A DNA stretch of 8,214 bases from Acidobacteriaceae bacterium (lineage in GTDB: Bacteria; Acidobacteriota; Terriglobia; Terriglobales; Acidobacteriaceae), in NCBI GenBank assembly GCA_030049955.1, contig JASIJX010000023.1, positions 1-8,214 of the forward strand, given 5' to 3'. A model generated the notes under the pieces. The model saw only the letters and a list, made by a program, of their open reading frames with translations. It did no database searches and had not been told where the DNA came from. Of this stretch, positions 4,188-8,214 are shown piece by piece (the first letter of the stretch is position 1; every line of letters starts with the position of its first letter). The translations under genes and the position numbers were made by a program.

Positions 4188-7100
4188 TAAGGAAAGCAGC
4201 CGACACGTTGGCCAGCGTTTCGCCCGCGCCCGCCGAGGTCGCCAGGATGGCGTACTGGTGGCCGGCAGTGACAGCGGCCGATCCGCTCCACGTGCAACTC
4301 GTCGCCGTGCCGATGGTGCAGGTGGCCGCCGTGTTCGTGCCGGCAGTAAGATCCCGCACCGTGCATGCGCCGCTGGTTGAGCTCGCACCCGCGGTCGATG
4401 CGTCGCACGTCAGTTTCACGATGTTCACGCCCGACTGCATCAGCACGATGCTTCCCGGCCCGGCGCCTGCCGCGTTGGCATTGCACTCCGTCGAAGCGAT
4501 CTGCCCGGCGTTATACAACGCCTCAGTGCCTGCGGTCGAAGAGAACGTTCCCATGCAGCTCCCGGAAAAGCTCTGTCCCGGCCAGTTGCTCGTGCACCCG
4601 CTCGTCGTCAGCGCTCCGCCTGTTCCATTGGGACATACCGGCGAGGCACTCTGCGTTCCGTTGGTCACCTGCGCCAGCGAAAGCTGTCCGCCTGCATTGC
4701 CCAGCGGAATTGCCGCCCAGCTTCCCGGCGCACCAGGCGCGGTATTCACCCAACCCGCTATTCCGTTGGCTGAGGCGCCCGAGTTCTCGATGAAATCGCC
4801 CTGGCTGTAGGTAGTGGAACTGCCCGATGGCGCAGTGCTGCTCTTGGTCGGAAGCTGAATCTCCGGCCCGAGCGCCGGTGGCGTGAACGAAAGCGGCGCC
4901 GGCGTTGTCACATTCCCCGGAGTCGAGTTCACGCTCACCACCACAGCCCCGGAGTTAAGCGCGTTCACGTTGGTAATCTCCATGCCCGTGGTCCCGCTCA
5001 GCGAAAGATATTCCCCGATGTTCAGGTCCGTTGCGCTGGAGCAGGTAAGCGTGCCAGCAGACGAGGATGCCGTACACGTCGTATTCCCGCCGTTCGGCGT
5101 TCCCGTAGTCCCGCTCTGGTACACCACATCGAGGGGATAGCGCAGCGTATTCGCTCCCCACGACACCGGCGGCGCGATCGCCTGGCCCTTGTAAAGCGTA
5201 GTGGCGTTCGGTAAAGCCGCAAAGGCCGCATCGGATTCGAGCAACGAAGGCGCAAACACCTTGTGTTGCCAGAGCTGCGAGACGTTGAAGTCGCCGATTG
5301 TGCCGTTGGCGATGGCCTCCGAACCGATCGAGCCCTTGAATCCGGTGCTTAACACCGAACCACCGCTGAAACTGAAGTCGTTATAGTAGCCATCCCCGCC
5401 GGTCGTGTCGTCCCGCACCAGCATCGGCAGCCCCACCCAGCGCTGCGCCGCTGTTTCCTGCCCGAGCAGGCTGTTGCGCACCGTCAGGCTCAGCGCCGCG
5501 TCGTTGCCAGGCGTCATGGTGATGGCGGGTATCGGATCTGCAGAGTTGTTGACGATCCAGAGGTTGTCCATCGAGATCTGGAACTGTGGATTAGCACCGG
5601 TAGTCGGATAGTTAATCAGCGTAATCACGCTGCCTCCGCTCGGCACTGTGTCGGTAGGCTCAACCTTCACGTTGCGAATGGTTACATGCGCAAAGCCGAG
5701 CTGGCCGGCGCCATCATCGATCTCCAGCAAGCCGGTATTCGGCTGGGTAAGGCCGCCCGATGCCATGGTGCCCGTGCCCAGTGAAAAGCCGTCATTGGCG
5801 CCCACCCGCCAATAGATACAAACGCCGCCCCCATCGCAGCGCCAGCCTTTATCCCACTCCGCGTTAAGGCCGCCGTTAGCGATGTAGTAGTTGAAGTAAT
5901 AGCCGCTGTCAAAATAGGTGTTGTAAAAACGGCTGCCTGTGTCGATACGGCTGCCAGCGTAGTACGTGACGCCCAGCCCCTGCGTAGTGGACACACCGCT
6001 CGCATTGGTGATCTCGATATTGCGAATCTCTTCGTTGAATTGCGCGTTCTGGTCGCTGGCCATGCCCACGTTCACCGCGGTGGCAGTGCAGGAGTCCGTA
6101 TAGGTCCCCACATTGGGAGGCCCAAACGGCAGGACAACCGTAAACGAAGTAGAAGTCGCTGCGGCGACCTGCGCCACCGTGTTGTTCAATGCCAGCCCCG
6201 CCGTCGTGCTGCATCCCTGGATCAGCACCCATTGGTTCACAGAAAGGCTGTTGCTCGCGGTGAGCACGGCAACGTACGGCTGTTCATGCCGTATCGCGCC
6301 GTCATTCGTGCTCGGAATCAGCGGCGATGCAGCCGTGGCGCAGATTTGGCCGCCGCACGGCACGGTCGTGGAATTATTAGCTTCGGTGGTGAAGCCGGTT
6401 ATGGAATAGCTGGCTCCTTGCGCCGCGCCCGTGCCGCTCCACGCGATTTGCACCGGACCCTGACTGCCGAAATGATTATCCTCAATTCCTTCGATCTTGC
6501 AGCCATCGAAGATGTTCACCGTCGACGAAATCACATAAGTCCTTGTGCCGGGAAATTCCACCACGCCGCCATAGGGCGGATTGCCGCCGTTCCAGCAGGC
6601 ATTAAAGGCAGCCTGGATCGCGGCCGTATCATCTGTTGTTCCGTTGCCGGTCGCGCCAAACTGCGTCACGTCATAGCGCGGCCCGATGCTGGCATTATTC
6701 GCCGCAGAAACCGTGCTGGCCGATACGCTTCCCGCCGAAACCGCACCGGCGACAGTAAGGCCATTTGACCCGTTCGACGAAACTCCCGTCATTCCGCCGA
6801 TCGATGTGCCGCTGCCGGTGTAATACGCAAGCGCCCCGGCACTGGCCGAGCTCGCCGTCACGCCGCTGCCGGTGGTCGCCGACCCGCATGCCGAGCCGGT
6901 ATTGGTGATGTAACCCGAGCTGTCGATCTGCAGGCAGTTATGGCCGCTCGATGCCGCGAGCCCTGGAAAGGCAATCGACGAAGTTCCCGTAAAGCTCGCG
7001 TATACCGCTCCGCTGTTGCCTCCGTAGACCTTGAATCCTGAGCCCGCGCCGGTCTCGTAGTTAACGCGCACCACGCCTGTCGAATTCGAAGCATCGATGT

Positions 7101-8214
7101 ACGTGTCGCCGCTGTTCGTGCTCTGGTAAGCTTTGAAGCTGTCGAGCCCGCCCAAGGCCGAGTTCACCGCCCAGTTGTTGCTCGTGTCCTTCACCAGGTA
7201 CCACTCGCTCGTGCCGTTATAGTCCTTGTAGGTAAACGAGCCCTTCTGAGTTGCGCTCTGGCCGGGCCACAAATAATAGTCCACCTCGGCATTCGCGTTG
7301 TTGCGCACCGTCATGGTTCCAGTGCTCTGCGCAGTGCCGCCCACCTGCAGCGTGCCGTTGAACTGCGCGTCACCCGCGTCGTCGACCGTCGCCACGGTAG
7401 TCTCGCTCGCGCCCCCGGAGCCGAAGACCACGCCGCCCGTGCCCGAATTATTAGACCCGTTCAGCACCACCGCGCCCGTGCCCGCCGCATTGATCACCGT
7501 CTGGTTGTTGGTGCTTCCCGCCGGTGTAATCTCCGCAACCGCGTTCGGCGCAGTGGTCTGGTTCGATCCCGTAAAGCTCATCGACGGCTGCGACGTGTAT
7601 CCACTTCCGCCGGAGGTGATGGTGACGCTCAAAACTGTGTAGCCGCCCGGGCAGCTCAGCGACGTAGTAGCCGCCATATTCGCCGTCGCCGCAGCACCGC
7701 TCCCTCCGCCGCCAGAAAAACTCACGGTCGGCACCGTAGACGAGCTGTAGCAGCCGCCGTTGTTCACAACCGCATTGGTCACTACATTGGGGGTTGCGCT
7801 CAGATACTGCCCCACGCTCACCCGCTGCACATTGTTCAGCAGATCGGTAAGGTTGTAAAACTGCTCGCCCGACGTGCCATCGCCCAGTCCGATCTCCCAC
7901 CGGTAGCCGTAATCGGTCTGGTATTCGTCCTCCAGGCCGCGTTCGTTGCCATTGCCGGTTCCGAGCCGGTAGTGATTGGTAACAGTCGCATCCTGCTGGC
8001 TGCCGTACCAGTCGCCATTCATGCCGTTAAAGCTGCGATGGAACGTATCGAGAAAGCTGTTGCGTGTACCGTTGTCGGTCAGCTCGCCCGTAAACATCGT
8101 GCCGCCCGTCATCCAGTTGTTGTACTTGCTGCCGGCATCGGCAACCACCTGCTGCGTGGAGTTCTCGTTGCGCAGCCCCACGATCGTGTTGTTCTGCGCA
8201 TTCACGCCCAGGTG
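4180..8214 (-). CDS. Spike-like pectate-lyase-fold protein, N-terminus beyond right edge
   Basis: An open frame of 1344 codons reaching the right edge. The first candidate start in the window is GTG 8205-8203, but the frame stays open upstream (His-Leu-Gly), so the true start is probably outside. Numbering below is from that GTG. Residues 144-227 hold two copies of a beta module (VPTVSFSGGGGSG, then GGSGYTSQPSMSFTG) common in phage tail proteins. Residues 511-534, beginning YDVTQFGATGNGTTDDTAAI, are the classic entry to a pectate-lyase-3 right-handed beta-helix, which probably runs to about 950. Residues 1135-1165 include GWVNTAPGAPGSWAAI, a linker typical of tail fibres, and the C-terminal 150 residues are cysteine- and Thr/Ser-rich. 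Composition suggests an extracellular or virion surface protein that binds or cleaves polysaccharide. The catalytic residues cannot be assigned by eye. It lies 135 bases upstream of the terminase, which favours a phage origin, but a host secreted protein is possible. Confidence 0.8.
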   Translation of the reverse strand, partial: HLGVNAQNNTIVGLRNENSTQQVVADAGSKYNNWMTGGTMFTGELTDNGTRNSFLDTFHRSFNGMNGDWYGSQQDATVTNHYRLGTGNGNERGLEDEYQTDYGYRWEIGLGDGTSGEQFYNLTDLLNNVQRVSVGQYLSATPNVVTNAVVNNGGCYSSSTVPTVSFSGGGGSGAAATANMAATTSLSCPGGYTVLSVTITSGGSGYTSQPSMSFTGSNQTTAPNAVAEITPAGSTNNQTVINAAGTGAVVLNGSNNSGTGGVVFGSGGASETTVATVDDAGDAQFNGTLQVGGTAQSTGTMTVRNNANAEVDYYLWPGQSATQKGSFTYKDYNGTSEWYLVKDTSNNWAVNSALGGLDSFKAYQSTNSGDTYIDASNSTGVVRVNYETGAGSGFKVYGGNSGAVYASFTGTSSIAFPGLAASSGHNCLQIDSSGYITNTGSACGSATTGSGVTASSASAGALAYYTGSGTSIGGMTGVSSNGSNGLTVAGAVSAGSVSASTVSAANNASIGPRYDVTQFGATGNGTTDDTAAIQAAFNACWNGGNPPYGGVVEFPGTRTYVISSTVNIFDGCKIEGIEDNHFGSQGPVQIAWSGTGAAQGASYSITGFTTEANNSTTVPCGGQICATAASPLIPSTNDGAIRHEQPYVAVLTASNSLSVNQWVLIQGCSTTAGLALNNTVAQVAAATSTSFTVVLPFGPPNVGTYTDSCTATAVNVGMASDQNAQFNEEIRNIEITNASGVSTTQGLGVTYYAGSRIDTGSRFYNTYFDSGYYFNYYIANGGLNAEWDKGWRCDGGGVCIYWRVGANDGFSLGTGTMASGGLTQPNTGLLEIDDGAGQLGFAHVTIRNVKVEPTDTVPSGGSVITLINYPTTGANPQFQISMDNLWIVNNSADPIPAITMTPGNDAALSLTVRNSLLGQETAAQRWVGLPMLVRDDTTGGDGYYNDFSFSGGSVLSTGFKGSIGSEAIANGTIGDFNVSQLWQHKVFAPSLLESDAAFAALPNATTLYKGQAIAPPVSWGANTLRYPLDVVYQSGTTGTPNGGNTTCTASSSAGTLTCSSATDLNIGEYLSLSGTTGMEITNVNALNSGAVVVSVNSTPGNVTTPAPLSFTPPALGPEIQLPTKSSTAPSGSSTTYSQGDFIENSGASANGIAGWVNTAPGAPGSWAAIPLGNAGGQLSLAQVTNGTQSASPVCPNGTGGALTTSGCTSNWPGQSFSGSCMGTFSSTAGTEALYNAGQIASTECNANAAGAGPGSIVLMQSGVNIVKLTCDASTAGASSTSGACTVRDLTAGTNTAATCTIGTATSCTWSGSAAVTAGHQYAILATSAGAGETLANVSAAFLIQ

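Noticed and set aside
6040..6768. 242-codon plus-strand frame and other plus-strand frames between 4208 and 7642
   Set aside because: They are shadows of the large spike-like gene, with low-complexity Arg- or Pro/Val-rich products and no supporting start signals.

Overview
The window is a GC-rich bacterial segment. Every gene I can support is on the minus strand, so transcription runs right to left. The overall style suggests Acidobacteriota: high GC, a HipA-like/DUF3037 gene pair, a very large Gly/Ser/Thr-rich beta-helix protein, and heptameric intergenic repeats. That assignment is an inference and was not tested. A phage-type terminase beside a spike-like protein suggests a prophage, prophage remnant or similar mobile segment.

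Layout in the direction of transcription: (1) 8214-4180, a secreted or virion-type protein of at least 1344 residues, cut by the right window edge, with a central pectate-lyase-3-type right-handed beta-helix between phage-tail-like modules; (2) 4179-4045, a 135-base gap with AACGTT repeats and a strong hairpin touching the next start codon; (3) 4044-2437, a phage terminase large subunit with both ATPase and RNase H-fold nuclease motifs; (4) 2436-2274, a gap with heptamer arrays and a candidate promoter; (5) 2273-1407, a compact HipA-like kinase; (6) 1406-1305, a second heptamer gap; (7) 1304-444, a DUF3037 protein; (8) 443-165, a gap with heptamer arrays and a clear minus-strand rho-independent terminator; (9) 164-1, the start of an unrecognised gene leaving through the left edge.

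Two things stand out. The first is the HipA-like kinase plus DUF3037 pair. It sits as a likely two-gene unit between a candidate promoter and a terminator, downstream of the terminase, and looks like an accessory module of unknown function. The second is that all three gaps from the terminase stop leftward carry period-7 tandem repeats. Each array touches, or lies within 2 bases of, the upstream gene's stop codon. Each is mirrored by an inverted partner array near the next gene, so each gap can fold as a long hairpin in the transcript. The heptamer differs from gap to gap, but the two arms within a gap match.

No rRNA, tRNA, CRISPR array, IS element or attachment site was recognised. The long plus-strand reading frames opposite the real genes are antisense artefacts.
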